A stretch of DNA of 64,000 nucleotides from Tectiglobus sp965223355 (GTDB lineage Bacteria; Pseudomonadota; Alphaproteobacteria; Rhizobiales; Hyphomicrobiaceae): the NCBI GenBank assembly GCA_965223355.1, contig CBDCWE010000003.1, positions 682,001-746,000 of the forward strand, written 5' to 3'. Every line of letters starts with the position of its first letter. Positions within the stretch are counted from its first letter, which is position 1. This document shows, piece by piece, positions 36,993-45,815 of the stretch. The notes under the pieces were generated by a model. The model did no database searches, had not been told where the DNA came from, and saw nothing but the letters and a program-made list of their open reading frames with translations. The translations under genes and the position numbers were made by a program.

Positions 36993-37432
36993 GACGGCCT
37001 CCACCTTCAATGTCCGCTGTTGACCAGCGTTTGCCATAGTGTGACAGAATCGCACGGCAGGCGAAAGGTTTCATCGCAAGTGTGATGATCTCAGGAACTT
37101 CCGATCGGATCACGGGTTTCCAAAGGGCCGGGCCCTTTGGCGGGATCGTTAAGGGCGGAGCCCTTAACCAATCGCCGCTTGGCGGCGAACCGCGAGGGCT
37201 TTCAGCCCTGCAAACGCCTCGATAAGGGGATCATCTCGGTCGTTCACCCTGGACCTTGGTCTGGTTCGGAGGTTCCCGCGACCAGTTCCCGCCCGAACCG
37301 GAAGCACAGCGCCAGTCCGCACCGCCGGCCGCACCCCGACGACCTCCCAGCGCTCCGCAACGATCCATGAGATCATGGCCTCGGGGTGAGCCGGCGGGCG
37401 CGCGGGATCGTTCGAACTCAGCCTGACGGGCT
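36993..37432. repeat. Decayed MITE-A copy 6 (37094-37276) in intergenic DNA
   Basis: Reverse orientation. Recognisable blocks: CCAAAGGGCCGGGCCCTTTGG hairpin, TTAAGGGCGGAGCCCTTAA hairpin (again a compensated variant), ATCGCCGCTTGGCGGCGA, and AGGGCTTTCAGCCCT. Ends are GGAACTTCCGATCGGATCA and CGGAGGTTCC. It is an older insertion, and no flanking YTAR pair is evident. Nothing else is seen in the region. Confidence 0.7.
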
Positions 37433-37960
37433 CTAGTTCTTGTGGACGCCACGATCGGCGCCGCTGGCCGACCCGCTGATATGGTCCTTGCTCGGATAGG
37501 GGGATTTGCCCCCGACACCGCCAGTCCGAAACAGCACATCGATCTTGCCGGCCCGTGCGAACGTCAGCGTTACATTGAAGTCCTGCCCCTTTCGCAGCGG
37601 CTTTTTCAGGCCGATGAACATCAGATGATAGCCACCGGGCTTGAGCGTCACCGCGGATCGTCCGCCGATCTCGAGACCACCGCTCAACTGGCGCATGCGC
37701 ACTATGCCGTTTTCGATCTTCATGCTGTGAATTTCGACCCGCTCGGCAACATCGGACTTGGCACCGACCAATCGGTCACCGGCTTCCGCGATGTTGACAA
37801 CCCCGACATAGCCGGCAGCGACCGTGGCGCCCGGCGGCGTCGCGCGTGACCACGGATCCTCGATGATAATGCTGCCAACCGCGATATCGCCTGCCGCGGC
37901 GCCGAACGGACCGAGCATGGCGAATGCCACGGCAATCAGACCTGAAACAACACCTCTCAT
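37433..37960 (-). CDS. PCuAC-type periplasmic copper chaperone
   Basis: A 175-aa exported protein with a cleavable signal ('GVVSGLIAVAFAMLGPFGAAAG'). The Cu(I) ligand pattern H-x-M ... M ... H-x-M is present: 'RVEIHSMKIENGIVRMRQL' and 'GGYHLMFIGLKKPL'. PCuAC (DUF461) proteins deliver copper to the CuA site of cytochrome c oxidase. GGAGGGGCTGTTG precedes ATG 37960. No cox or SenC gene is adjacent, so it is a stand-alone copy. The C-terminus beyond the domain is charged and His-containing, possibly another metal patch. Confidence 0.9.
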   Translation of the reverse strand: MRGVVSGLIAVAFAMLGPFGAAAGDIAVGSIIIEDPWSRATPPGATVAAGYVGVVNIAEAGDRLVGAKSDVAERVEIHSMKIENGIVRMRQLSGGLEIGGRSAVTLKPGGYHLMFIGLKKPLRKGQDFNVTLTFARAGKIDVLFRTGGVGGKSPYPSKDHISGSASGADRGVHKN

Positions 37961-38492
37961 CAACAGCCCCTCCCATGAACTATCCCGTCCTCTGCGCGCA
38001 TATTTCACGTCTAGATCATCGTGCTTTAAGTTGGAACCGCTATTGCGGTTCCAACTTAAAGCACAAAGATGATCGCCACTTTAGAGGCGAGCAACTTTCT
38101 GCCTTTATTCGGGATCGTTCCGATTCCGAATAAAGGCAGGTTGCTCTAGTGCGGGACTGTGCAATGCGGCTACTTTGACCGGTGAGGGTCTTGAGCGTTA
38201 GAACAACCCGACCGTCGGGCTGGGCCGTTTGGCAGCCCGCGACGTGATCACACGGTCCCTAAACCGATTGGCGATGGTCTGTTCGACTGCCCGGTGTCAA
38301 GATTGCACTAACATTAACGACGATGCGCGCGTGGTAAAGCCGGCACCATTGCAACCATTCACCCACAATCTTCAGGCGCTGGCGCACTATTGAATTCCAC
38401 AATCGCAACTTCGGCGCTAACATTTGCCTGAGTCCAACCGAAGTAGGACCGGGGCAATACCGAGGCAAGACCGAGGCAAGTGAGACAAAGAC
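37961..38492. repeat. Spacer with MITE-B copy 5 (38015-38145)
   Basis: A full 131-bp MITE-B with perfect CTAG on both sides (38011-38014 and 38146-38149), upstream of the copper chaperone gene. Between 38150 and 38492 I see no gene and no clear regulatory site. Confidence 0.88.
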
Positions 38493-39584
38493 ATGTGGAT
38501 GGCCGCTCCCTCCAGACCAATCGCAGGATGGGCTATCGCAGTGACGTTGAGCGCTGTCATAGCGTTGGCGACTTTGGCAACCGCTGCGCTCGCGCGAAGC
38601 AAAGCGAACATCAAGCGGTTTTCAAAATCCGGCAGTTGGATCATTCACGTTGTGTACTCCGACACCGGGTCCTTCAGTCATTGCACGGCGTCGGCCAGGT
38701 ACCGCAGCGGAACGCGGGTTGCGTTTACAGCCTTTGAATCCGGACTGTGGCTGCTGCAGTTCTACAAGTCCGATTGGCCGCGGCGGGTCAGAACAAAATT
38801 CCCAGCCCGCCTCAAAGTTGACGGACGAACCGTTCTGCGGGGCAATGGGTTCTTTCGGGGCCGCAGTGCGTTTATCAACCTTGGTCGTTCTGCCGATCGC
38901 GTGACGGCGCTCATGCGCGGCCGGGTTATGACGATCCGGACACCGTCCGGCTCGTCATCGTTCCGGCTCGACGGAACGTTTAAGGCAGCCGGTCAGGTGG
39001 CCAGATGTTGGAATGCAAAGCGCAACACCAACGCGGATGCGTTCGCCGGCAATAATCAAGGCGCGTTTGGCCGTGCACCGCGCTCCGGCGGTGCCTTTGG
39101 TGGATCGGGATCGTCGACCGGAACCGGTGCAAAGGTGCTCTCGCGCGGCAAAACTTTGGATATTGCAATCCGTTATTTGAGCTGGGCTAATCGGCCCTAC
39201 ACGATTTTGCCCAGCGGCGAAAACGTGCTGAAGCAGTTTCCGGTCAACTGGAAGTACACTAACGGCCTGATTGGCGGCATGAAGGCTTACACCGGCACCG
39301 GCGTAACGCCGCAGTCGGCGTTGCAGCGGCTGCTGGCGCAGCAGGCCGCCGACTGCAACGGGCGCAGCACGATCGAACGCCAACAACCACTGACGCTCAA
39401 AAGCGGACGCGTGGTTAAGCGCGCCCGCGGAATTTGCACGCTGCAATCCGGCAACATGCTGAGCATGCACTACCGAGCCACCAAGCTGACGAGCGATACG
39501 CTGGCAGTCATCGTGCTGCTCGACACCAACCGGCAGTTTGACGACCACCGCGCAGATGCGTGGCCGGGCCCGAATGAGCTGTGA
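38493..39584 (+). CDS. Secreted protein of unknown function
   Basis: A 363-aa protein with a signal peptide ('IAVTLSAVIALATLATAALA', cleavage near residue 35). The mature N-terminal domain 'SGSWIIHVVYSDTGSFSHCT' ... 'RYRSGTRVAFTAFESGLWLL' resembles, loosely, the two-strand-plus-Cys repeats of invasion-locus-B-like exported proteins. A Gly/Ser-rich linker (about residues 190-215) leads to a second domain with 'PYTILPSGENVLKQFPVNW' and two cysteines. Probably periplasmic. No homologue recognised; the start is the first ATG, with only a weak ribosome site (GAGACAAAGAC). Confidence 0.6.
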   Translation: MWMAAPSRPIAGWAIAVTLSAVIALATLATAALARSKANIKRFSKSGSWIIHVVYSDTGSFSHCTASARYRSGTRVAFTAFESGLWLLQFYKSDWPRRVRTKFPARLKVDGRTVLRGNGFFRGRSAFINLGRSADRVTALMRGRVMTIRTPSGSSSFRLDGTFKAAGQVARCWNAKRNTNADAFAGNNQGAFGRAPRSGGAFGGSGSSTGTGAKVLSRGKTLDIAIRYLSWANRPYTILPSGENVLKQFPVNWKYTNGLIGGMKAYTGTGVTPQSALQRLLAQQAADCNGRSTIERQQPLTLKSGRVVKRARGICTLQSGNMLSMHYRATKLTSDTLAVIVLLDTNRQFDDHRADAWPGPNEL

Positions 39585-39692
39585 CAGCACCGCAACTGAT
39601 AGCGCTGTGTGGGACGGCCCGGTCATCATCGACCGGACAGGCTCGTGCGCCTTCGAGCGACAACCGACGACGAACGCTGCGGCAGTGAAGCG

Positions 39693-40121
39693 ATGATCAG
39701 GGCCGATGACGTTATCAGCCTGCTGGCACTCGAGCCCCATCCCGAAGGCGGTCATTTTCGCCAGACCTTTCGTGATGAACGGTGCGATGGCGCTGGTCGG
39801 GCGGCGAGTACGGCGATTTACTTCCTGCTCAGCGCCGGCGAGGTTTCGGCATGGCACCGTGTTGACGCCGTCGAGGTTTGGCATTGGTATGCCGGCGATC
39901 CACTCACGCTTTCGATCGCGGAACGCCCGGGCAAGAGCTTTGACGTCGAACTCGGCGCCGATCTGGGCGCCGGGCAGCGCCCGCAGGCCGTCGTCCCTCG
40001 GTTCGCATGGCAGCAGGCCCGCTCGCGTGGCGCATGGACGCTTGTCGGTTGCACCGTTGCGCCAGGCTTTGAGTTTGACGGTTTTGAGATGGCGCCCCGC
40101 GATTTCGATCCGCGCCGTTGA
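39693..40121 (+). CDS. Cupin, DUF985 family
   Basis: A 142-aa cupin_5 protein. Characteristic blocks are 'LEPHPEGGHFRQTFRD', 'STAIYFLLSAGEVSAWHRV' with 'DAVEVWHWYAGDPL', and 'GFEFDGFEMAPRDF' at the C-terminus. It may bind a sugar or metal; the enzyme activity of this family is not established. ATG 39693 is chosen because the domain begins right there. Followed by a ~290-bp spacer without a recognised gene. Confidence 0.88.
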   Translation: MIRADDVISLLALEPHPEGGHFRQTFRDERCDGAGRAASTAIYFLLSAGEVSAWHRVDAVEVWHWYAGDPLTLSIAERPGKSFDVELGADLGAGQRPQAVVPRFAWQQARSRGAWTLVGCTVAPGFEFDGFEMAPRDFDPRR

Positions 40122-40409
40122 CGCGGTCGACGCGCACAGCCGGTCGATATGAATCCGGGCCGACCGCGCCCGCGTCCGACACCCCGCGGGATCACGACGC
40201 GGGAAGCAGCACGCACTCTCGGCCGCGACAGGGGTTGGTTTTCCACCGCATATTCCATCGGCTGGGCGCAGATAACACATTGATCTGCAAGCGAAACGAA
40301 CGTCACTGAGGAGACGATGCGGCGGCGCGCTTGCGACTATCCCGCGACTCGTCCAATTCTGGGTTCCGATTCGGAGAGTACAGCGACGTAGCGGGGGGGT
40401 CGTTTCAAA

Positions 40410-42290
40410 ATGCACAAAGAGTCTGCCGAGCCCATCTTGAGCGCGGTTTTTGTCGACTATGACAATGTCTACCTGTCGCTCAAGCGCAAGAGCGAAGAGG
40501 CTGCGAAGCGCTTTGCGAAGGATGCAACCGGCTGGATCGCGGCGATTGCCTCAGGTCAGCTGATCACGCCGACCAATGCTCTGCCCGGCAATGTCAACCG
40601 TCGTCTGGTGATGAACCGATGCTATGGCAACCCGGTTCCGCGGCGCAACACGTCGGACAACACGACCGACATGAACTCGTTTGCATTCGTGCGCCATCAC
40701 TTTCTCAGGTCGGGCTTCGAGATTATCGATTGTCCGCCGCTCACCGCGCAGCTGAAGAACTCTTCCGACATCCGCATGGTCATGGATATTCGCGACTATC
40801 TGGACCACAAGACGAACTTTGACGAGTTCATCATCCTCTCAAGCGACGCCGACTTTACCCCGGTGCTCCATCGCTTGCGCTCTCACGCCAAGCGCACGGT
40901 GATTTTCGCCAACGACAACACGGTCGCGCCTTATACGGCACTGAGCGATGGCGAGGTCCGCGAAGCAGACTTGATTGCGCATCTGCAGGGCGACCGCATG
41001 ACCATGGATCACCGCACGGCGTTGCCCGCCGGCGCGGACACCCTTGCCAATCGTGATCTCATCATTGACCAGGTCGTACAAGCGGTGCTCGAAGCCGATC
41101 GACCGGTACCGCTCGAAGCCCTGGCCGAGCGTGCCACGCGGGTTCTTGGCCATGATCGCACCGTCGGCTCGGCATGGGCCGGGGCCGGCAGTTTCCGTGA
41201 GCTGCTGCTGGCTGAACTGCCCGGGTCGATCAAGCTCACCAATGAGCCGCCCTATCTGGCGTTCGAGGCGGCGCGCGCCTTGTCGAACCTCGTGCCCGAA
41301 ACCGTTGCACCGCCAGCTGCACCACCGCAACCTCTGCCTTTGGCCGCGCAACCCGCGCCCGAGCCGGCCATCCCCGCCCAGCAGCCATCGCCCGCCGCGG
41401 CCGCGACACCGGCGGCTTCGTTGCCGCCAGCGCAGCCGCCGCTCGAAACCTCCGTGCCGGCCGCTGCCGGTGCGGCGGCTGCGGCGACACAGCCTGAACC
41501 GCAGATCGAGCAAACGGACCAAATCGTTGCGCAGGACCTGCACCAGTCGATCTCGCGCATTCATGCGGCATGTGCGGCGCCGCCGTTCTCGCCGCCGGAA
41601 TATCGCGCGTTGTTTGCCATTTTCGCGCAGGAGATCTCAGACAACCAGCTGCAGGGGGTCACGACACTGGAGAACGTGGCTGCGCGCGCGGCAGAGATCG
41701 GCATTAGCGTTGCTGCGGAGGATGCACGGTACGTGCTCGACGCCATCAGCGATGGCGATCCGTGGTTCGAGCAGGGCGCAACCGCGGCACTGTTTGCCGG
41801 CCGTTTCCGCAATTACGTTGTCGGGCGCTGTCACAAGCACGGTCTCAACCTGTCGGTGGCCGAACTCGATCTGATCGACGCTTGGTTTGCGGCGTCGCCG
41901 AAAGTGGAAAGCCCGCAATCCGATTTGCTTGTCGGAGAGGTTGAACCAGCACGATCGCGGGCCCAACAAGGCTCCGCGATGCAGCCTGCGACGCCGTCTG
42001 CAATGCCGGTTGGTCAGGCCGTACAGCCACCGGCCGCACCACAACCCGCCGCATCGCCCGCCGCCCGACAGTCACCGGCGATGGCGGTCCAGCAAGGTCA
42101 GCCCGGCGGGCCTGACTGGTGGCGATCCGGTGGCGACCAGCCGGTAGCTGCCGGCCAGCAGCCCGCCGCTGCGGTGCCAGGCCAGCCGCCGGCACCGGCA
42201 ACAGCGGCCGGCGTATCGGCCGATCCGGTGCTGCAAGGTGCGGATGCGGACGATTTCCCGCGCATTGTGCGCAATCGCCTGAGGGGTTGA
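40410..42290 (+). CDS. NYN-domain nuclease with a LOTUS/OST-HTH-like domain and Pro/Ala linkers
   Basis: A 626-aa multidomain protein. Residues about 10-200 form a NYN/LabA-like PIN-fold domain: 'SAVFVDYDNVYLSLKRK', 'DIRMVMDIRDYL' and 'ILSSDADFTPVLHRL' carry the acidic metal-site residues. Residues about 212-285 ('LIIDQVVQAVLEADRPVPLE' ... 'GSFRELLLAELPGSIKL') look like a LOTUS/OST-HTH winged-helix domain. A Pro/Ala-rich stretch leads to a third helical domain (about 370-495), then a Pro/Gln-rich tail ending 'DDFPRIVRNRLRG'. It is probably an RNA-binding ribonuclease; the target is unknown. GGGGGGGT lies ahead of the ATG. Apparently monocistronic with a terminator after it. Confidence 0.8.
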   Translation: MHKESAEPILSAVFVDYDNVYLSLKRKSEEAAKRFAKDATGWIAAIASGQLITPTNALPGNVNRRLVMNRCYGNPVPRRNTSDNTTDMNSFAFVRHHFLRSGFEIIDCPPLTAQLKNSSDIRMVMDIRDYLDHKTNFDEFIILSSDADFTPVLHRLRSHAKRTVIFANDNTVAPYTALSDGEVREADLIAHLQGDRMTMDHRTALPAGADTLANRDLIIDQVVQAVLEADRPVPLEALAERATRVLGHDRTVGSAWAGAGSFRELLLAELPGSIKLTNEPPYLAFEAARALSNLVPETVAPPAAPPQPLPLAAQPAPEPAIPAQQPSPAAAATPAASLPPAQPPLETSVPAAAGAAAAATQPEPQIEQTDQIVAQDLHQSISRIHAACAAPPFSPPEYRALFAIFAQEISDNQLQGVTTLENVAARAAEIGISVAAEDARYVLDAISDGDPWFEQGATAALFAGRFRNYVVGRCHKHGLNLSVAELDLIDAWFAASPKVESPQSDLLVGEVEPARSRAQQGSAMQPATPSAMPVGQAVQPPAAPQPAASPAARQSPAMAVQQGQPGGPDWWRSGGDQPVAAGQQPAAAVPGQPPAPATAAGVSADPVLQGADADDFPRIVRNRLRG

Positions 42291-42327
42291 ACAGGCCAGC
42301 CGGCCCGTGGTCAACGCCAATAAAGTG

Positions 42328-42363
42328 CCAAAACCCCGACTGTCTTGCGTGTCGGGGTTTTGG
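42328..42363. terminator. Rho-independent terminator between the NYN gene and phaB
   Basis: A perfect 13-bp inverted repeat, CCAAAACCCCGAC / GTCGGGGTTTTGG, with a 10-base loop. The A-run at one base of the stem and T-run at the other allow termination in both directions, fitting convergent genes. Confidence 0.85.
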
Positions 42364-42429
42364 CCGTCGTTGCTGCCACCGCGCAGCCGCCACCGCGCAA
42401 TCGCATCCGATCGCCGGCGATGTCGTCGA

Positions 42430-43155
42430 TTAAATCAGATACTGGCCGCCGTTGGCGCTCAGCGTTGCGCCGGTAATAAAACTGGCGTCATCCGAGGCAA
42501 GAAACGTGACACAGCGCGCGATCTCTTCCGGCTCGCCGAGGCGCCCGACCGGAATTTGCGGTAGAATGGCTTTGTCCAAAACGTCCTGCGGAACGGCGCG
42601 CACCATTTCCGTGCCGATATAGCCGGGGCACACGGCATTCACCGTTATACCCTTTCGGGCGCCTTCTTGTGCCAGCGCCTTTGTGAAACCGATGTCGCCG
42701 GCCTTGGCCGCCGAGTAGTTGGCCTGCCCGACCTGGCCCTTCTGGCCGTTGACCGACGATATGTTGATAACGCGGCCGAAGCTCCGGTCGCGCATGCCTT
42801 CCCAGACATGGCGTGTCATGTTGAACAGACCTGACAGATTGGTCCCGATCACCTGGTCCCAATGCTCTTTGGTCATTCTGTGGAACATACCGTCCCGCGT
42901 GATGCCGGCATTGTTGACGAGAACATCGATGGGACCGACGTCGCGTTCGACTTGCGCGATGCCGTGCCCGCAGGCCTCGAAGTCGGCAACCGACCATTTG
43001 TAAACCGGAATGCCGGTTGCGGCCTGGAACTTCTGGGCTGCCTCATCATTGCCGGCATAGTTGGCAGCGACACGATAGCCTTTGTGCTTCAGGGCCATCG
43101 AAATAGCCTCACCAATTCCACGAGTGCCGCCGGTAACAAGTGCAACGCGTGACAT
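42430..43155 (-). CDS. phaB: Acetoacetyl-CoA reductase
   Basis: A 241-aa NADPH-dependent SDR that makes (R)-3-hydroxybutyryl-CoA for polyhydroxybutyrate. 'ALVTGGTRGIGEAISMAL', 'VLVNNAGITRDGMFHRMT', 'QANYSAAKAGDIGFTKAL' and C-terminal 'ATLSANGGQYLI' match PhaB rather than the FabG consensus. GGGAGAAACTTC supports ATG 43155. It lies 358 bp downstream of phaA on the same strand. Confidence 0.95.
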   Translation of the reverse strand: MSRVALVTGGTRGIGEAISMALKHKGYRVAANYAGNDEAAQKFQAATGIPVYKWSVADFEACGHGIAQVERDVGPIDVLVNNAGITRDGMFHRMTKEHWDQVIGTNLSGLFNMTRHVWEGMRDRSFGRVINISSVNGQKGQVGQANYSAAKAGDIGFTKALAQEGARKGITVNAVCPGYIGTEMVRAVPQDVLDKAILPQIPVGRLGEPEEIARCVTFLASDDASFITGATLSANGGQYLI

Positions 43156-43513
43156 GAAGTTTCTCCCTGTTGTTTGGTGTCCAGCAACGCCAATCACACA
43201 CGGCCTAGCCTGGCGGTTGTCGCTGCGAGCAGATCAATAAACACCGTGTTAAAAGACTGCGGAACCGGCTTTGCTCAGTTTGCATATCGATGTCAACGCG
43301 CATCCCGCGCCGACGGCTGGGCTCACCTTATCATTGCTGCGAGCGCCGCAGCGAACGCTCAGGCTGCCATTGATACGACGATACGACGTCATTGACACGA
43401 AGTCACCGGCATGTGCAACGGGTGCTGGCAATCGCGTGATTGTTGGGCGCTAGGTCCAACGGTATTGCGGGTCGGGCCCCGATGCGCGCCGGGGCCCGAC
43501 AACTGTATCAGGG
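43156..43513. other. phaA-phaB spacer, nothing recognised
   Basis: A 358-bp spacer between two genes usually close together. It contains no convincing ORF; short matching pieces such as GATACGACGATACGACG suggest slippage. It may hold a separate phaB promoter. Confidence 0.4.
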
Positions 43514-44704
43514 TCAATCGCGTTCAACGCACATTGCAACGCCCATGCCGCCGCCAATGCACAACGTTGCAAGACCTTTCTTGGCATCGCGGCGCTGCAT
43601 TTCAAACAGCAAGGTGTTGAGGACGCGGGCGCCCGAGGCACCGATCGGGTGGCCGATCGCGATCGCACCGCCGTTGACGTTGACTTTGTCGGGATCCCAG
43701 CCGAGGCCTTTGTTGACCGCACAGGCCTGGGCAGCGAAGGCTTCGTTGGCCTCGATCAGGTCGAGATCATCGACGGTCCAGCCGGCACGCTCCAGAGCCT
43801 TTTTGGAGGCCGGGATCGGTCCTGTTCCCATGATCGAGGGATCAAGACCAGCATGTCCCCACGACACGATCCGTGCCATCGGCGCGATGCCGCGCCGTTT
43901 GGCCTCGTCAGCACTCATCAAGACGACCACAGCGGCACCGTCATTGATCCCGGATGCGTTGCCGGCCGTGACTGTACCCTCGTTGCGATCGAATGCCGGG
44001 CGCAGTTTGGCCAACGTTTCGACCGTGACGCCTTCCTTGATGTATTCATCGGCGTCGACGACGATCTCGCCTTTCCGCGTCTTGAGGGTGACCGGCGTGA
44101 TTTCGTCCGCGAACTTGCCGGCTTTCTGCGCGGCTTCGGCTTTGTTTTGAGATGCAGCGGCGAAACTGTCCTGCTCTTCGCGTGTGATCTGCCACTGGCG
44201 CGCGACGTTTTCCGCGGTGTTGCCCATGTGGTAGCCGTTGAAGGCATCGATGAGGCCGTCTTTGAGCATCGAGTCGACGAACTTGGTATCACCCATCTTC
44301 GTGCCTTCACGCAGATGCGCAACATGCGGCGCCATGCTCATGTTTTCCTGGCCGCCGGCGACGACAATGCTGGACGAACCGTCGACGATCTGCTGCGCGC
44401 CGAGCGCGACTGCACGCAAACCCGATCCGCACAGCTGGTTCATGCCCCAGGCCGGTGCTTCCACCGGAATGCCGGCACCCAGCGAGGCCTGCCGAGCCGG
44501 GTTCTGGCCCATGCCGGCGGCCAGGATCTGACCCATGATTACCTCGGAGACATCGCCAACTTCGACGTTGGCCCGCGCGAGGGCGGCCTTGATCGCCGTT
44601 GCGCCCAGGTCGTGAGCAGAAACGTTCGCAAAAGCACCATTGAACGATCCGACCGGCGTGCGCGCGGCGCTGGCAATGACAATCGAATTTTCGGCTTGGC
44701 TCAT
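43514..44704 (-). CDS. phaA: Acetyl-CoA acetyltransferase (beta-ketothiolase)
   Basis: A 396-aa thiolase joining two acetyl-CoA for polyhydroxyalkanoate synthesis. Nucleophilic Cys in 'NQLCGSGLRAVALGAQQI' near residue 88, His in 'GGAIAIGHPIGASGARVL' near 352, and the C-terminal Cys in 'CIGGGMGVAMCVER' near 382 are all present. AGGAGACGCGTT before ATG 44704 decides the start. It is divergent from the regulator gene phaR. Confidence 0.97.
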   Translation of the reverse strand: MSQAENSIVIASAARTPVGSFNGAFANVSAHDLGATAIKAALARANVEVGDVSEVIMGQILAAGMGQNPARQASLGAGIPVEAPAWGMNQLCGSGLRAVALGAQQIVDGSSSIVVAGGQENMSMAPHVAHLREGTKMGDTKFVDSMLKDGLIDAFNGYHMGNTAENVARQWQITREEQDSFAAASQNKAEAAQKAGKFADEITPVTLKTRKGEIVVDADEYIKEGVTVETLAKLRPAFDRNEGTVTAGNASGINDGAAVVVLMSADEAKRRGIAPMARIVSWGHAGLDPSIMGTGPIPASKKALERAGWTVDDLDLIEANEAFAAQACAVNKGLGWDPDKVNVNGGAIAIGHPIGASGARVLNTLLFEMQRRDAKKGLATLCIGGGMGVAMCVERD

Positions 44705-44722
44705 AACGCGTCTCCTGAAGTT

Positions 44723-44737
44723 GCAGCAGTGGGCTGC
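44723..44737. promoter_or_regulatory. GCAGC-N5-GCTGC palindrome upstream of phaA, possible PhaR operator
   Basis: A perfect 5+5+5 inverted repeat 19 bp before the phaA ATG, in the phaA-phaR divergent region. PhaR proteins bind TGC-rich inverted repeats (CTGC/GCAG half-sites) near pha genes. A second palindrome, GTTCG-N5-CGAAC, is at 44789-44803. Both are candidates only. Confidence 0.35.
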
Positions 44738-44982
44738 GTGAACCATGTCTGCTGATAACGGGGCGGACACGGGCTGACACGGCGAAAAGTTCGCCTTTCG
44801 AACATCTGTCCCCATCACCTATCAGCACGATCCAACGGCCGCAATTCGGCTTTCGGCCGGCCCGGCATCATCGCTGCCGCCGCCGCCGCGACAAAACGTC
44901 TGGTTCGCCCGGTCTTTGAGTGTTACTATTCCGCAATGCACAATGTTCGGCAAGGCTGTGTGCGGTGAAAGAGAACAAGGGC

Positions 44983-45687
44983 ATGACCATCATGGTGGAC
45001 AACAACGATCGCTCAGCCGGATCGGTCGAACCGGTCGTCATCAAGAAGTACGCCAACCGCCGTCTCTACAATACGGAAACCAGCTCCTACGTGACGCTTG
45101 ATGACTTGGCCCGCATGGTCCGCTCGGACCGCGATTTCGTGGTCCGCGATGCAAAGTCGGGCGAGGATCTGACGCATTCGGTACTCACCCAGATCATTGT
45201 CGAACAGGAAGGCAAGGAAGGCGGTCCGACGTTGCTGCCTATCCCGTTTTTGCGTCAATTGATCCGCTATTACGACGATAACATCGGCAAGATGGTGCCA
45301 AGCTACCTGCAATTTTCGATGGATGCGCTGGCCAAGGAGCACGAACGGTACCGCGCGCAGTTTGCCAACTGGGGTCCCAACGCCTTCGAGGTTTATCAGG
45401 AACAGGCCCGCAAAAACCTCGCCATGTTCGAACAGGCCTTTGCGATGTGGGCACCTGGTGCGGCCGGTGACACCAAGTCTGAGCCGTCACAATCAGACGA
45501 TGCTTCAACGGCGCCAACTGGGGAAGCGCCCGCGCCTGTGGCAGCACCAGCGAATGGCGCCGGCAGCCATGAGCAGCCCCATAAACAGCCCAAGCGGGAA
45601 CCACAACCGATATCGGAAATCGATGAGCTCAAGGCCGAACTGGCAGCCATGCAGGCCAAGATCGAACGGATTTCGCGCTCGTCCTAG
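44983..45687 (+). CDS. phaR: Polyhydroxyalkanoate synthesis repressor
   Basis: A 234-aa regulator. The PHB/PHA accumulation DNA-binding domain 'VIKKYANRRLYNTETSSYVT' is near residue 20, followed by the 'TLLPIPFLRQLIRYYDDNI' region and a helical polymer-binding region. The C-terminal third is Pro/Ala/Ser-rich and ends with a coiled coil ('IDELKAELAAMQAKIERI'). PhaR senses stored polymer and represses phasin and its own gene. AAGG lies just before ATG 44983; ATG 44992 is an alternative. Its stop is TCC-TAG; the CTAG is the target of a short MITE-B. Confidence 0.95.
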   Translation: MTIMVDNNDRSAGSVEPVVIKKYANRRLYNTETSSYVTLDDLARMVRSDRDFVVRDAKSGEDLTHSVLTQIIVEQEGKEGGPTLLPIPFLRQLIRYYDDNIGKMVPSYLQFSMDALAKEHERYRAQFANWGPNAFEVYQEQARKNLAMFEQAFAMWAPGAAGDTKSEPSQSDDASTAPTGEAPAPVAAPANGAGSHEQPHKQPKREPQPISEIDELKAELAAMQAKIERISRSS

Positions 45688-45763
45688 AGCAACCTGCCTT
45701 TATTCGGAATCGGAACGATCCCGAATAAAGGTAGAAAGTTGCTCGCCTCTAAAGCACGATGAT
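45688..45763 (+). repeat. Short MITE-B (second palindrome only)
   Basis: A 76-bp derivative between CTAG (45684-45687, containing the phaR stop) and CTAG (45764-45767). It keeps the CTGCCTTTATTCGG palindrome and the GCACGATGAT end, like the copy at 30191, and lies immediately after the phaR stop. Confidence 0.87.
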
Positions 45764-45815
45764 CTAGCACCGAAACGTTATCGGCGTCGGCGAGCGCGCA
45801 CCGACAGGCTGCACG

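Noticed and set aside
44789..44803. LexA box (GTTCG-N5-CGAAC)
   Set aside because: Alphaproteobacterial LexA sites are direct GTTC-N7-GTTC repeats; this is an inverted repeat, so LexA is unlikely.
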